Positions 21,621 through 34,887 of a stretch of 64,000 nt of DNA are shown in pieces. The number at the start of each line of letters is the position of its first letter. The stretch's first letter is position 1. Both the position numbers and the translations under genes were made by a program. The notes under the pieces are model-generated. The model did not search any database. It was not told where the DNA came from and saw only the letters and a program-made list of their open reading frames with translations. This stretch comes from Panorpa germanica (lineage: Eukaryota > Arthropoda > Insecta > Mecoptera > Panorpidae), in NCBI GenBank assembly GCA_963678705.1, contig OY783206.1, positions 11,109,807 to 11,173,806 of the forward strand, given 5' to 3'.

Positions 21621-24600
21621 ACTAAATTCTTTAAAGTTATAGCCACCACTCTGTACTTACATCTATTAAAAATTAATTATAAAAAAGTGGAATTCTTTTT
21701 TATACAATGAACACATAAATCTACAGAATTGAATCATATTTGAATACGATGTTGATGATAAGTGTGCTTCAATTTCAAATGTTTTGGTCAGTTGTGAAGC
21801 GAGATATTAATAATTAAAGTGCGCATATTTAACATTAGGAAGATCCACAAAGTAAAAAATGGCATTAACCTATATCTCGAGAATGGTTTTATAGTTTAAA
21901 AATAACTGATATTGTATAAGAATAAATTATGTAAATGCTGACTGTTTTTTAGATTCTTGATACCTTTTAGTTCATATTTTATTGAATGCAGGTATAAAAA
22001 TATTAACAGAAAATAGAAATTTGTTTTTCAAAACGCTACATGTTTCTAAATAATTGATATACTAATTAATGATCTATTTATAAACAAAGCTTGAACATTT
22101 CATCTGACTCCTAATATTTATTTTTTTATATTTGGAAACATGGAGTGTTAGTACAAGGTTGCAAATCGATTGTCATTTTAGTACACTGTTACCTTTTATA
22201 TCTAACTATATAACCATGAAGTAATGTTTCACCTTAAACAGCGCACTGGAGATAGCTATCGAACTTTGCAACGTTGTTTGTTGGCATGCTCTGCGCGCAG
22301 AAGCGTGCGAAGTACATCTTAATTGTACCACAGTGGTTGTTTAGCATTGTCATACTCATATTTTTCAACATATAACGCCATTAAAGCTGCAGTTTGATAC
22401 AAATTCGTACTACGAATTTATTTTCGCGAGACTTTTATAAGTGCGGCATTTGCCTTTAAATTTATTACAGAAAGATATTCACTTAAAAATCATACATATT
22501 TACAGTGGATAGATATTTATAGGTTATAGGTAGTATATAGGTTATATTTTCGTTAATTTTACATTTCATACCTTTTACCTGTAATAATACCTATTATAAA
22601 TTTCAGGTAGCCGTAAGATGGCGCTATTAAAGGTAAGAAGATTTTGTTTAACTTCCAAAGTAATGTATGTCCTTAGGTTACCTTGGGTCGATTTTTTTTG
22701 GTCGAAAGTTAAGATCATACTTCACAGGATCATTTCTGTAGTATGTCTTCACAATCTCTCTACGCAAATGTAGAGTTGATGCAGCCATGATGATGAGAAG
22801 TGGCATTGTTTCCTGAGCGTGAGGCAGGCTTCTAAGTTCCCTTGAGGATCTCTAGAAGCCATCGATGACCGTTCAGCTGAAGTCCTTTGGAGTTCAGTGA
22901 TGGAAGCAATGCTTTCTGAGTGGTGTTTTTTGAAAACATATTTATTAAAAATTTATTTATTTAAAAAATGTAAAGGTTTATTAAGGTACTTAATATACTT
23001 TTTCCGACTTAGCTTTTACTTGTTTTGTCACTGAGACATTTTTGAAAGGCTGTCACAATTTTTGCTTAACTTTTTTTAGTATTTTCTCTTCGTGTTATTT
23101 TCTAACGTTGTTTTTCCAATAATGACAAATCCATTATATCATCTTTAGACATCTTGCATTCTTATCACCAAGTCAATTTGATGAAATATTCAGTCTTCTC
23201 ACAGATCCCAAACATTCTTTAGTATTCCAGCTGTAGCTCTACATCAGCACGGCGTGGCATAGCATGGTACCACGTGATTATTCTCAAAGTAATTAGTATA
23301 TTTGAACTCTGTGGAAGTCAGTTGTTAAAACAAAGCACGTGTGAACGGCGAGGAACACAAGAACACGTGACTGCTAATTGGCTTTTGCATCTCTACAACT
23401 TCTAGTTGTGAGATCTTAGAAGTTTACAATGCTACAGTATAAGTATAACGCATTTTACTTATAAAGATATTATAATATAAGAAAAGTTCATATTTGTAAT
23501 TTTATTATTTTACTTCAATTAACTAATTATGAATTTATAACTTTCGTTTGTCTGTTGAATAATATTTATATTCCTTGACAAGATTAGATTATAAGAGCAC
23601 AGATTTTGGACAAAATATTAAAGGACGTTCCCAAGGTCAACCTACTAACCTCTTTCGGTCAGTCTCATATGCGCAGAAATAAAAAAAATATTCTGCTGCG
23701 TTGTGTATTTTAAATATGGGAACGTTGCATTCTTATATTCACCAAAACACAACTCTTTACTTTGCTTTGCTCTTACGATAGTTTAAACTTCCCGCTTAGT
23801 GCAACGTTGCAAAGTCGCAATCAAAGAAAAGTAGCTCATTAAACTATTTCTATGAAAACATGAATACCGCATGCTATAATTTTTTTTACAGTAGAATATT
23901 TGTTCTATTCTCAATTAATAACTGTCACTTTTGCAAATCCTAAGAAAGTACCATTGTTACATCATATATTATATATATATTTATATACATAATTAAAAAT
24001 AACCAATTTCCATGAAAAAAGGGTGATACGCGTTTTCAAAAACTACGTCTATAAAAAAAATCTTTTTGAAACTATTAGAATATTATTTAAAATATAAGAA
24101 CTTTGCTGTCCAAACTAAATCACGTATGCGTAAACACAAGTAAATTTGCAGTGTTGCCAAGTTTATTATTATTTTTTCAAAACAGTGAAATTGAATTGAA
24201 TGAACAAAAATTTGAATTGAATTAATATAAATTTCATATTAATTATAGGCAATTTTTTATTTATTAAACTGTAATATAAAAATATAATTTTAACAGGCTA
24301 AAAGCCATTTAATTTGGAAAATTCATTTTCAAACGTAGAGTCTTCGTACTTCGTATTACATAAATATAAACTTTTTGCATTGACGGTACCTTAACAATCT
24401 ATATCAGTCTATATCTAAAAGTTTACCAAAGCAGAAGGTATTGAAGCATTTTCTACGTATAAAAGACACTAATAAATATATATTTAAAATATTTAAAGTC
24501 TTCTTTAGCTTCTTAATCAGGGATTGGATAATTTTGAATATTATTCGAAAATATATGAAGTTGCAATGAACTTGTAAACGACACAGTGGTTGAAAGCATT

Positions 24601-24677
24601 GATACTAACACTGACTGCTGTGTCTTCGGATTCAATCAATCCCCAGACCAAAGTTATATTTTCTGGGTTTACTGGTT
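21621..24677. other. Long AT-rich stretch with no gene seen
   Basis: About 3 kb without a supported gene. It contains only short chance frames, some TATATA-rich patches near 23,970, and the CACGTG cluster annotated separately at 23,271-23,369. Confidence 0.4.
23271..23369. promoter_or_regulatory. Cluster of three perfect CACGTG E-boxes
   Basis: CACGTG occurs at 23,271-23,276, 23,336-23,341 and 23,364-23,369. This palindrome is bound by bHLH factors such as CLOCK/CYCLE and MYC/MAX. Three within 99 bases is denser than the rest of the window. No adjacent gene is visible, so this is only a candidate element. Confidence 0.35.
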
Positions 24678-24930
24678 CCCAGTACACATTTTGGAGTCAC
24701 TTTGCCAGCACATTGAAGATGCGTGTGATTCTTTGGTCATGAAAGAGCTAATTTACATTTCAGTTTCTCACAGTCGTTCATATGAAATATCTATTTTATC
24801 GGCTACAAATGGTGAATCCACTCCACCTGTCGGAATAAAAATGAAGATAAAGTTGATGCGAACTATAATTGAAGTGCAATAGTGATAGAAACGTCACAAA
24901 ATATGACACTTTGCCAAATTGTTTACTGGG
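24678..24930. mobile_element. CCCAG-family element, short subfamily (253 bp)
   Basis: The ends are CCCAGTACACATTTTGGAGT and GCCAAATTGTTTACTGGG, flanked by TT on each side. The interior is nearly the same as the copy at 38,475-38,728. A long open frame crosses it (24,586-24,882) but starts outside and has no homology that I recognise. Confidence 0.8.
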
Positions 24931-26414
24931 TTGTACATGAAACTACAACATCTGTAGGTTATCAATATAGAAGGTGATCGCCGGTGATAGGATTCAGCAT
25001 AGAAAATAGTTTGACGTAACATAAATTATACTAAAAAGAAATAATAATAAACAAGAACACAGTTTTTAAATTTCATAAGAATACTGAAGAAACTTTCACC
25101 GCCGCTGTTGAAGAAAGTTATCAAAGGCCGCTAATTTATTCAATAAGTTTGCAACACTGCATAAATACATATCCAAGAAGTCAACTGAAGTTAGTTATAA
25201 AATAATTCCTTTTTGAACTATGCAATAACAGTTGCAAAAGTGTGAGAGGTCTAAGTGAGAGGGAGGACTGTCCAAAGAAGTCAGTGGCTGGTTGTCGACA
25301 TGAGCTGCAGGGGATGTCAGAATCTCAACACGTCCATGGTACGAGTATTTATCGGAAGTAATTTCACGCTTGACGTCACATCTGAGACTTCACAACATCT
25401 ACCATCTACCGTCTACCGTCGGAGAGGATCACAGCATCTAAGTCTGCTTCATCCTCATTCCCACATTGGCTAATCATCTCTTCGAATACAACGTAATTCG
25501 TAATTAAGAAGCAAAATCTCGTGCCGCATTACCACACAGATGAGGTGATGTTATAATAGACTAAGTATTAGGCGTTGCTGAAGGGATGGGGAAATGGGTG
25601 GACAGGTAGGCGATGAGTGGGGTGGAGATTCTCGGCTAGAGACTTTAGCAAAAGTTTGCAAGTTTCCGGAGCATCTTCTAACTAAATATTAATACCAGGT
25701 ATACGCTTAAAAGAAGTAAATCACAAGAAACATATAAACTAATTATAAAGACTTTGTATATGTACAGATCTTTTTTCGTCATCTTCATTTATCATCTCAA
25801 AAATTACAAAAGCACATTTTTAACCATACGTTGATTTTTGGTCCAGTTCATAAGTCAGACATCTCGAAATATTATGTCTTAAGTTAACGAAGAAAGCAAT
25901 ATTACAAATATTGCAACGGTATTTGACAATAAATTTGTCTGCGTTACTTTTTGTTTTTTAATATTTATTTGAGTGCATCAACTTTTGATACTTATTGTCA
26001 CTAAAAACAAGATCTACATTTATAAAAATTTACAACACATCATTTATAAATACGAGTATAGGACCTGACTTTTGCTTTCCTATTTCTCATTATTTTCCAT
26101 ATGTTTTCCAATTGTATACTGGCATTATAATTTTGTTCGGTTGCATTTATGAGTTATCTATGTATTGAATCAAATAGACAGTACACTTTTTTTCGAAGAT
26201 GCGTGAGTAATGAACGGACTCACTGTCTACGAATTTCCCGGTGGCCAGTAGCGTGATTATTAGAACTGTTTATTATAACATCAAGCATTTGGTCCGAATC
26301 CTTAATCGTAAAAATCTTCTAAAATTTAATTCAAATATAATAGACAAATGTATAATAAAATTAAGGACCGGTTATATTAATTATTTTTAAGAAGAATTTT
26401 TTTTAATTTATTAG
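24931..26414. other. No gene seen; contains one dispersed-repeat piece
   Basis: There is no supported gene. At 25,950-26,062 the phrase ATATTTATTTGAGTGCATCA begins a stretch also present at 39,951-40,068, so it is a dispersed repeat end. A GC-richer patch at 25,270-25,480 is open on the plus strand but shows no recognisable motif. Confidence 0.4.
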
Positions 26415-26852
26415 AATGGGTTTGTTAACTCATTTTTCTGGGGTGAATTTTTTAATTGTTGATTATAATAGATGTTAATAAATGTGTATTGACGTGTTTA
26501 TTTTATTAAATATCTAAATGTTGACGGAGATATAGCAATTAGAAATTGGAATTGTAGTTTTAGCGCTGCAGATGTCGGCCATATTTATGACTTAATATGT
26601 CGCACTATTAAGGTATATGTTAGTTATTTGTAATATGTAAAAGTAAAAATTTTTGTATTAAGTATGCTATCTCTTTTACGCTCAGTTGTATAAAAAAGAT
26701 GGCAACATAGTGGCCGTGACGTTACATGTATGGAATTTTTGAATGACTATTTTAGCTGTTTATATCTCTTAAAATATAGGGAATTATTAAAAAAGAATTG
26801 GTCATTTGAGGTCCTTGCAGCCAACTTTATCAATATATTGCACAAGCCCATT
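26415..26852. mobile_element. AATGGGCTTGTGTCC-family element, divergent subfamily (438 bp)
   Basis: It starts AATGGGTTTGTTAACTCATT and ends TTGCACAAGCCCATT. The middle holds TAAATGTTGACGGAGATATA and TAGTTTTAGCGCT like the main family. It then carries TTAATATGTCGCACTATTAA and a CTCTTTTACGCTC...GTATAAAA block shared with the copies at 54,875 and 56,567. Confidence 0.78.
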
Positions 26853-27714
26853 AATATAATTTTACAAAACAAAGTAATGTTACAAAAATAAAAATACGGG
26901 TTCTAAATTCATTATTTTTCAATGCACTGATTGTAAAACATGCTTCAGAAATGTTATTAAGAGTTTTTGATTTTCGCCAACCAATCGTGACTAGATACAA
27001 TTAATTTATTTGCTATTACGCCAGATCTACAGAAAGGTTGAACACAAAATGGTTGAACTCAAATTTGAACATAAAGAAATTATGTTTTATTGAAACTGTT
27101 GGTGCATTAAACATTTTTGTTTTAAAATATTTCCAAAAATTCAATTTTTTTTAGTCCTCTTGTAGCCTATATCCATTGGAATACAAGCAGTTAAGGTCAC
27201 TAAATGCATAGACCAGTTATCTACGACCTACTTTTTCAGTTTGGACCGTTACACCTTAACATTTACACGAACACTCCGTTTCGTGCGTAAAACTTTGACA
27301 ATTTGACAACAAACGATGATTATAATTGACTGGAAAATCAATGTCAATAGAAATAATTCCAATAACATGACGTCTATTGAATTTGACATGAAGTAGGACC
27401 ACGAGATGTGAGATACGAGACATGGTAAGCGGGCGCGGGCCTGACGCTCTGACGCCCTGACGCTGTGAGTTACCAGGCAATCTGAGTAAGTGGCAATCCA
27501 TTAAGTGCACGTGACATCCGCGTTCTCGACACGTTCACAGCGGTTGTACAAGCATTAACTGAACTCACCGTTAACGTAGTGTTTTAGAGCAGCGCTTCTC
27601 AAAATATGGCATACCAAGTATAACACAGAAGTGTCAACATCTCATGTAACGACCGTTACACTCACTCTCGCATATTAAATTAAAGAATTTCGTATTTATA
27701 AAATAATAAAATGA

Positions 27715-28208
27715 ATTTTACAGTGACTTTTTTTTTTGATAAAGCGCTTTATTTACCAACATAGTTAAGTTCGATAAATTTAGTACAGCGTTTTCCCAAT
27801 TTTTTCAAATAATAGGTTTTCTCAAGGCCCTCACAATTGTTTCAGTGATTTCAGTGATGATCTCTTTGTTAGAGTCAAATCTCTTAGAGCCCAGCCATTT
27901 TTACAGGTTTAGAAACAGAAAATAGCCGCAGGAGGTTAAATCTGGCGAATATGTTGGATGCGGTTGTAGTTCGCAGCTTAATTTAAGAATTCTTGCCATG
28001 GTTACTACGCACTCAATTGTAATCGCGGCATCCACCGCACGGATAGCTGCTATCAATGGCTGGTTGTCTCCTTTCAATTACTGTCAAACCCAAAGTAAAT
28101 GATGTAGCTTGCTCAAAATTTGACAGTAGTCTATTAAGAGATGGCAGTTGACCGGAACTGCGCGGGAAATTCAAAGAGACACGGAAATATAAAACTACGC
28201 TCGCATAT
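27715..28208 (-). mobile_element. Mariner-family deletion derivative, copy 2
   Basis: It has the same structure as the copy at 692-1,209: a minus-strand relic of the transposase C-terminus (W-R-K-F-like and SNPHIRQI-like pieces in broken frames) fused to the opposite end at CTGCGCGGGAAATTCAAAGA. There are several indels and stops. Between the mariner copies and 26,853 there is no gene. Confidence 0.7.
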
Positions 28209-28429
28209 GTATAGATAGTAAAAAGTTAAGTTCATTAAAGCTAAATATTAAATGAAAAATGTATTCAATTATATCTATAAGTTTAAATGGTTTGTATGTT
28301 TAAGTTTTGCTATACAAAAAGTGCGACTTTTGGCTAATAACTAATTTCCTACTATGGTATACCATAGCCTAATAAAATGAAATGTTATATAACAATCAAT
28401 ATATTAATTAGTTTCTAAAGCTCATACTT

Positions 28430-28720
28430 AGAGGACATTCATAAATTACGTCACACAAATTTCATGATTTTTAATCCCCGCCCTCCTCCAAATTTATCAT
28501 ACATTGCGTAATATGTTGTGTCGTCACATATTTGAATAAAAATAATTTCCTTTACTTTTGCTTCTTTTGCTCTTTGGTCTTTATATTTTTTAAGTCTTAT
28601 TTTAGATTAGATGTGACATCACAATTCCAATGACACCTTCTCCCCCTATGTAACATCTTGTCACACTTTGAGAACTCCTTCCCTCCTGGTCTGTGACGTC
28701 ATTAATGGATGGTCCCTTAT
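28430..28720. mobile_element. ACGTCAC-terminal MITE, copy 2
   Basis: The left end GAGGACATTCATAAATTACG then TCACAC and the right end read inward GGGACCATCCATTAATGACG then TCACAG form an inverted repeat of about 25 bp. The interior has more TGACATCAC motifs. No coding capacity. A decayed half copy may sit at 30,940-31,030. Confidence 0.68.
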
Positions 28721-29289
28721 TGTTCAGCAAAAGTTTAGTATACAACGCAGTTCCACTTATTAACAAAATATCATTTCTTTAATTTTGTCATAAATAGAAC
28801 AATTTTTAAGGTTTTGTGTGCTTGAAACAACATTTTTGACATTGAAGATGAAACATTTTTACAGCTACTCACAGTTTTAGAACTGCCGTGATAAACCAAG
28901 AGTGTTCGTTCGATTTATAATGTCTGATACTGATGTTTGGTGTTAAAGGATTATTTTACTGATAGCCGGAGTTTAGAATTTATTTACAATGTATATAAGA
29001 CGGATATAGTAGCAATAAAGTATTTCTGTTTCGTTTCAATTTTTATATTTTATTAAACAGATGTCACTTGTAATTTAATTTAAAAAAGGAGACTTTATTG
29101 TAATCGTTGAGATTTAACTAAGTACAAACATAAATCGCTATAAATTGTGCATTCATGAGGCGGAAATGACAACAACAGTCAACAAGGAACAAATTTTTAA
29201 AACTAGCACTCGACTTAAGAAACTGACTCAATGTACAATCATAAAGCAGCAAACAGACAAATTTTACAGCACTATAAAAACTCACGACA

Positions 29290-29560
29290 ATACACTAATG
29301 CAACATCTGTGATTAGGCCTGCATCTGGAGGGGGCACTTTCATCGGCCAGGCAATAATGCACGGGGCGCTAAATTCCGAACAGCATACAAAAAAAAATAT
29401 TTTCAGTTTTTTAAAAAAAATGTTGTTTGGGGAAATGTCAAGATCTAAAAGAAAAAAATTCTTTACCCAATAATTTGCCGTATGTAGGAGGTAGGGGGAA
29501 CCAAAGTCAAGTTCTTGCCTCGATTCGAAAAGTTCGTAGATCCACTACTGCCTCAGATAA
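29290..29560. repeat. Dispersed repeat S, copy 1
   Basis: The features GGGGGCACT, a poly(A)-rich middle with TTTGGGGAAATG, and CAAGTTCTTGCCTCGATTCG near the end recur in order at 35,824-36,135. No coding frame. Confidence 0.5.
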
Positions 29561-29565
29561 TACAA

Positions 29566-29783
29566 ACACGACAGCCTACCCTTAAAGATACACATTACCA
29601 AAAAGCACAACTTCTAGGTGCTATGCTGTACAAGTCATAGCATAGAAAGACATATTTTTTTATATAAAAATTATACCATAGCAAAATAGGGTTTTCTAAT
29701 CATATTTCATACATAAATACACAAGATAAAATATAATACAAGACATCAACTAAGAACATCGACAATGCGGATTTAGGCACTGT
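29566..29783. repeat. Dispersed repeat R, copy 2
   Basis: It matches 20,089-20,345 (ACACGACAGCCTACC near the start; ATACAAGACATCAACTAAGA near the end). It ends exactly where the MITE at 29,784 begins, so the MITE probably inserted into it. Confidence 0.6.
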
Positions 29784-30412
29784 AATGGGCTTGTGTCCTC
29801 ATTTTTTAGTGGTCGATTTTTCAATTGTTGATTGAAATTGATGTTATTAAATGTGTATTGGCGTGTCTATTTTATTAAATATCTAAATGTTGACGGAGAT
29901 ATAGCAATTCAAAATTTGAATTGTAGTTTTAGCGCTAGAAATGGTCGGCCATATTTGTATGACGTGAAATGTATTTTAACGTCATTTATTTGTTGAGTAC
30001 GTCAGTGATGTGGTAATGTTTTGTAGCTGTTGGTAGTCAAATAATCAAGTCAAGTCAAAGAATAATAAGTTTTTATTTTATTTAAGCCTGCTAAGGCAGA
30101 CATAATATTGAAATTTTATTGTTCCTTGAAATAGATGTAAATAATATTTGATATTTTGATATATAAATACATATAGCAGAGATTTATGAGCTATAAGGTT
30201 GACAGCGGTTGTGATGTCACATGCATTTGGATTGTGTACAACGTTGAATCTCTTTAATAATTAAAGAGACAAAATGACTTTTTTAATTGTTAATATCTCT
30301 TAACATATAAGGAGTTATTAAAAAATAATTGAACATTTGAGGTTCTAGTAACCCATTTTATCAATACATAGTACACTTTTATAGAAATTAAGACATAGGA
30401 CACAAGCCCATT
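29784..30412. mobile_element. AATGGGCTTGTGTCC-family element, full length (629 bp)
   Basis: It has complete inverted ends, AATGGGCTTGTGTCCTCATT and AGGACACAAGCCCATT, around the common interior (TGTTGACGGAGATATAGCAA, GAAATGGTCGGCCATATTTG, GGAGTTATTAAAAAATAATT). No transposase frame. No clear target duplication. Confidence 0.85.
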
Positions 30413-31036
30413 AAAATTAATTATTACTTTTTATTTACTTGACTACGAAGTGACAATTTTATTTTCACTACTCGAGCAATATTTTTTTAAATGTCCAACT
30501 GAACCTTACCAACTTACCTAGTCTGGTTACATTATGTGAATTACTATGTTTATTTCATCTTCTGAATAAATAATTAAAATGTATTTTTAATTGAAATCTG
30601 TCATTGGTTTTCAAAGTTGTTAAACATAATTGAGCAGGAGGGTGTCATTAGGGTCCGCCATCCCTATCGCAATTAGAAGTTTGTATTCTGATTGATATAA
30701 ATGTTTTTGTAATAAATCAATATTCATTACGGTTAAATTACAACAATTGAAAGTTTCAGGGGTTCGATGCCGATACATGATACATGGTGGCTGTTTTGGT
30801 GATCAATCATGTTTAATGACAACAACAAAATAACCCAATTTATGCTAAATTATAAAGATTACTTTATTGCCATGTGTTATAAGTTATACTCTTCGCGAAA
30901 ATTCAACTTTGGAAAAAAAGAAAGACCAAAAAAGAATTATTACTTATTACAGGGGGGAGAAATCCACAATGTGTAATACGACGTGGCAAGTAAAGGGGGG
31001 TAATTAAATAACCTTAAAATTTGTGTGATACAATTT

Positions 31037-31794
31037 CCCAGTAAACAATTTGGTGAAGTGCCCTATTTGGTGAAGTTTGAGTCACTCGTACAATTCTATT
31101 CTAACGCTTTACAAGTTCGAAGCAACAACACAGAAACCAATTTTAGTTCAAATTCATTCTCTACCTGTCACAGATTTTGTGTAAGTTGTTAGAATTTTTT
31201 CATAATAATATTCTTTCTTTTTCCAACATCATTCATTAAGTAGCAGTTGTTTCTTTCATATTTTCCTTAGTTCACTTTCATTCCAAAGTTAGAGAGAAAC
31301 GAGATGCGGTTAGACAAGTAAAATATATTTTTCACCGTTACACTTGTACAGTTTTCGTTCAGTACAGTATGTTTAAAGTATATGCTATCCTTTTTCAACA
31401 AATATTTCTTTAATGGTAATAGACAGACGCTATCTCCCTCTTTCCCCGAATATAATGTATTTAAACGAAGATAGTATCTAGCGATGGTAAGACAGAGGTT
31501 TTAAACCTAACGCAGACCTGCCGATCGTGGATTTTTGAATCACCAAAACAAAAAGTAGACTTCCATTAAGTTTTATACCCCTGCTATCCCTGCTAGTGTC
31601 AAGTTTATAACTCCGGTCATAAATCATAACCGACTCCGCTTTTAATTCAGCAGTGAACCGTCGTTGCGATCTCTGTAGGTCATAAAAAGGGCCTTTCCTA
31701 TGAACGACTGAATAGAAAACGAACACGTTCCAGACAAAAAACTCATGATATGTAATAGAAATTAAGTAGAATTTACTCCAAAATGTTTACTGGG
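31037..31794. mobile_element. CCCAG-family element, long form (758 bp)
   Basis: It starts CCCAGTAAACAATTTGGTGA and ends CCAAAATGTTTACTGGG, with TT on both flanks. It is the longest clean copy without the 120 bp insertion seen at 48,573. The minus-strand open frame inside (31,478-31,726) has no recognisable transposase motif. Confidence 0.85.
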
Positions 31795-34700
31795 TTATAG
31801 ATAACTTATAAAAATGTTTCAATTTATTGTTATTACTTTCTATTTAGGTTTGGTTATTTTATAATACACAATATTTAAACCGTTTAAAAGAATAGTCCGT
31901 TCGACATGTCTGAAAAATAAACTGAAGTTAGTAAAGGTACCTAATTGACCGTTTATAAAATTCATGTAACGGCGAAACGACGACTACTAAGCCCGTGCGG
32001 CCCGCGGTCGTTCGGATAAACGGTTCGTTGTAGATTAACGGCATTGGCTTATACTCGTATAAAACACTAAGGTAAATAAAGTGGCCTTGATCCCACTAAA
32101 TTGAAACTGCGCATTTACAAGTCAATATTACTAAAACAAAATTAGAAACAGACGTTTAGATTTTCATTATATTTAAAACTGTCGTAAAATTAGATACGAA
32201 GTATATTCAGATTTATTAAAGATTTTTACAAATATAAATAGTTTCGTTCAACAAAAATAAATTTTCTCCATTGGACAGGAAGCTTCCTGATCGCTTCATG
32301 GACAGAAGAAGATAACTGCTCCTCACAACCAATTTGTAGCAGTCCACTAACAGTAAACGATATTATTCTTCGATATCAGAGTTGGTAGGTCTGAAAAAAA
32401 AGTTATGGTACCAACACTGTAAAATTATGGTACATTTTTAAAATTATGGCAAAAAATATGGTAGATTAAATCAATACATATATTTCGATGCTTCATAGCG
32501 CCAAATTCAAATTTGATTAAAATAAAAGTAGGATTAGATGTATTTTAGATGTTATATATATCTTTTTTTAAGTAACGAATAAAATACTCATATTATGAAT
32601 ATATTTTATTAGTATGAATATAAATTGGTAGCGCTTGACAAATACTTGTAAATTTAAAAATTATACTTACTAAATATTTGGCAAAAAAACTTCATCATTG
32701 TCGTCTGAATTGAATTGGAATTGTTTTGGAATATTGTCGGTTGAAAGCACTTAATGTAATAATGTAATAAAATTTTAACCGTTAAAAGGGCATGTGGGGC
32801 GAGTGGGGACATGAATCATTAAACATCCAGTCGTCATTTAAGACGGCAGCGCCATCTCATGTATAATTTAGAATATAGTAATAAATTCTATTTTTGCGCT
32901 TAAATTCAAATTTATAAAAGTTAATTGATTACAAATATTAATAAAAATTCATATAATAATAAATAAGAATTATTAATAAAAAATCAAATTCATAATTCAT
33001 AAATTTTTGATTCTTCAAAATTATGATATATCTACCTCCATTATGGTATGATTGCCAACACTGTTCGATGCTACAAGCAGGGGTGGCTGTACCTTAAGTG
33101 CACTCGTACGCTGCGCTACCAAATATTTATAAATAGGAAAAGAAAAATGAATCACAAAATATCATATAAAACCTCAATTACATACTGACTTCATAATTAA
33201 AAATCAACTTAATCTCTATACCGAATTAATTAGACTTATTTTCCCTCGAAGAAATATTCCCCGTGCGCTCGCCACAGCGCACGTAGCTGCTTAACATAAC
33301 TACTATGGAGTATGCGATAAATTAAGCATGAGACAGAAAATACTCAGTGTAAACTGTATGAAGAATCTGGCGTTGATCCGTGCACCGCACGAGAATGAAG
33401 ATTACCGGGGTTTGCTAACCTGTGACGCGTCATTTATTGTAAGATTATTTTTGATTACATTATTAAGAAAACTAAAAACTTAGAAACACTATGTCTCAGG
33501 ATAGACTAAATGCACTTTCTGTGCTAAGCATTGAAAGAAAATTCATTCATTCAATACCGGATTTCAATAAAAAAGTCATTCACTATTAAAAGCCGCCGAA
33601 GATAAAAGACGTCGGATTGATTTAATATATAAAAAATTAAATTATCGATAAGAAAATGTCGTTTTATTGCAACTCAAAGTCATAATTCTCTATAAGCTGG
33701 TAAAGTGCAATACCACTTCTTATAGCCAATAACCGCCATTGGTTACAACTACTCATCGCAAAGACAAAATTGTAATATTTCTGAAGACTATTAACAGATA
33801 TTTGAAAGCTAAGAAATTCAAATAACCTTATTGATTAATTTAATCACCTTATTTTAAATACACATACTCGTATTTATAAATGTAAATTATGTATTGTAAA
33901 TGTTTATAAATGTATATAATGTTTTTATTAATATTAGGAAAAGACGACTGCCCCAGTAAGTACTTGGGTTTTACTCAGAGTAGCCTCACCGAACTGTGCT
34001 GGGAGTCTCTTCAATACGTCACTCGAAGAGTGATTCATAATTTGATATAAAGTTACATCCCTTAATAAATAAAGATTTTGAACATTTCTTTTTTAAATGA
34101 AATGAATTCTTTAATGAATCATTTATTATATTTGTCAAATTGTACCTTTGGAAACGGTTCCTTTTTTATTTGTTTTTAGCCTATGCTGCAGAGTAGCGGC
34201 TTGTAAATGGGTTTCGACACACCCCTAATTGTGTAGTGGTGGTGGCTGCGACGTCAGCGTATTTCTCTTACTACTTACGAGTCATGTTGGCGTGCTGACA
34301 TACTAGAAAATGTGAAAATGTGCCGACAGGAAAAACCATTCATTGGGAAAACATTTACGTTGGATAAATGAACATTTGTTCAAAAATATCAAAGACGACA
34401 AATAGCTTATACGATGATGGTACTACAAGAGTTTAAAAAACTTATCTTAATCAAGATTTTTTTTATTGTTACTATGATTCAACAGAAATGGTAAGAAAAA
34501 TAAATAATAAAAATTAAAATAGTCATTAGTTTATCAGGAATTAGGTATGACTGTTTCAGATTTATCAAAATAATAACGATTACCATTTACGTAAGCAATT
34601 ACATTTTGTACATATTGTTCAGTATTGCGTGGATCGAAGCAAACATGTGGGATGCATTTTCTTATAGTTTTTAATTTAAATGTTTCTCATTGAAGTGTCC

Positions 34701-34887
34701 GCAAATTCAACACTGGTTTTATTGAATTAACACTTTTTACATAATATTTTTGTTCATTGTTATATAGAACCTTCTCCGCCTAAGAGAAAAGATATCTTGT
34801 CTTTTGTTATCTACGGCTTCTTGCCTTGCACATTGTCTTAATGTTAATAAAATTGTTAGTTTTAATTTTCTAAAATACGTGTGTTGC
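31795..34887. other. No gene seen
   Basis: About 3 kb of AT-rich sequence. At 33,945-34,050 a short plus-strand frame (KDDCPSKYLGFTQSSLTELC, then WESLQYVTRRVIHNLI and stop) follows an AG acceptor-like TTAATATTAG. It is too short and isolated to call a gene. Nothing else stands out. Confidence 0.35.

Noticed and set aside
24586-24882. Plus-strand frame of 98 codons
   Set aside because: It starts outside and runs through a CCCAG-family element; the related copy at 38,475 does not keep the frame.
25255-25473. Plus-strand frame of 72 codons in a GC-richer patch
   Set aside because: No recognisable motif, and the Ser/His/Thr-rich composition looks like a chance frame.
31478-31726. Minus-strand frame of 82 codons in the long CCCAG element
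   Set aside because: The copies at 5,878 and 48,573 carry stops or deletions in it and no transposase motif is visible.
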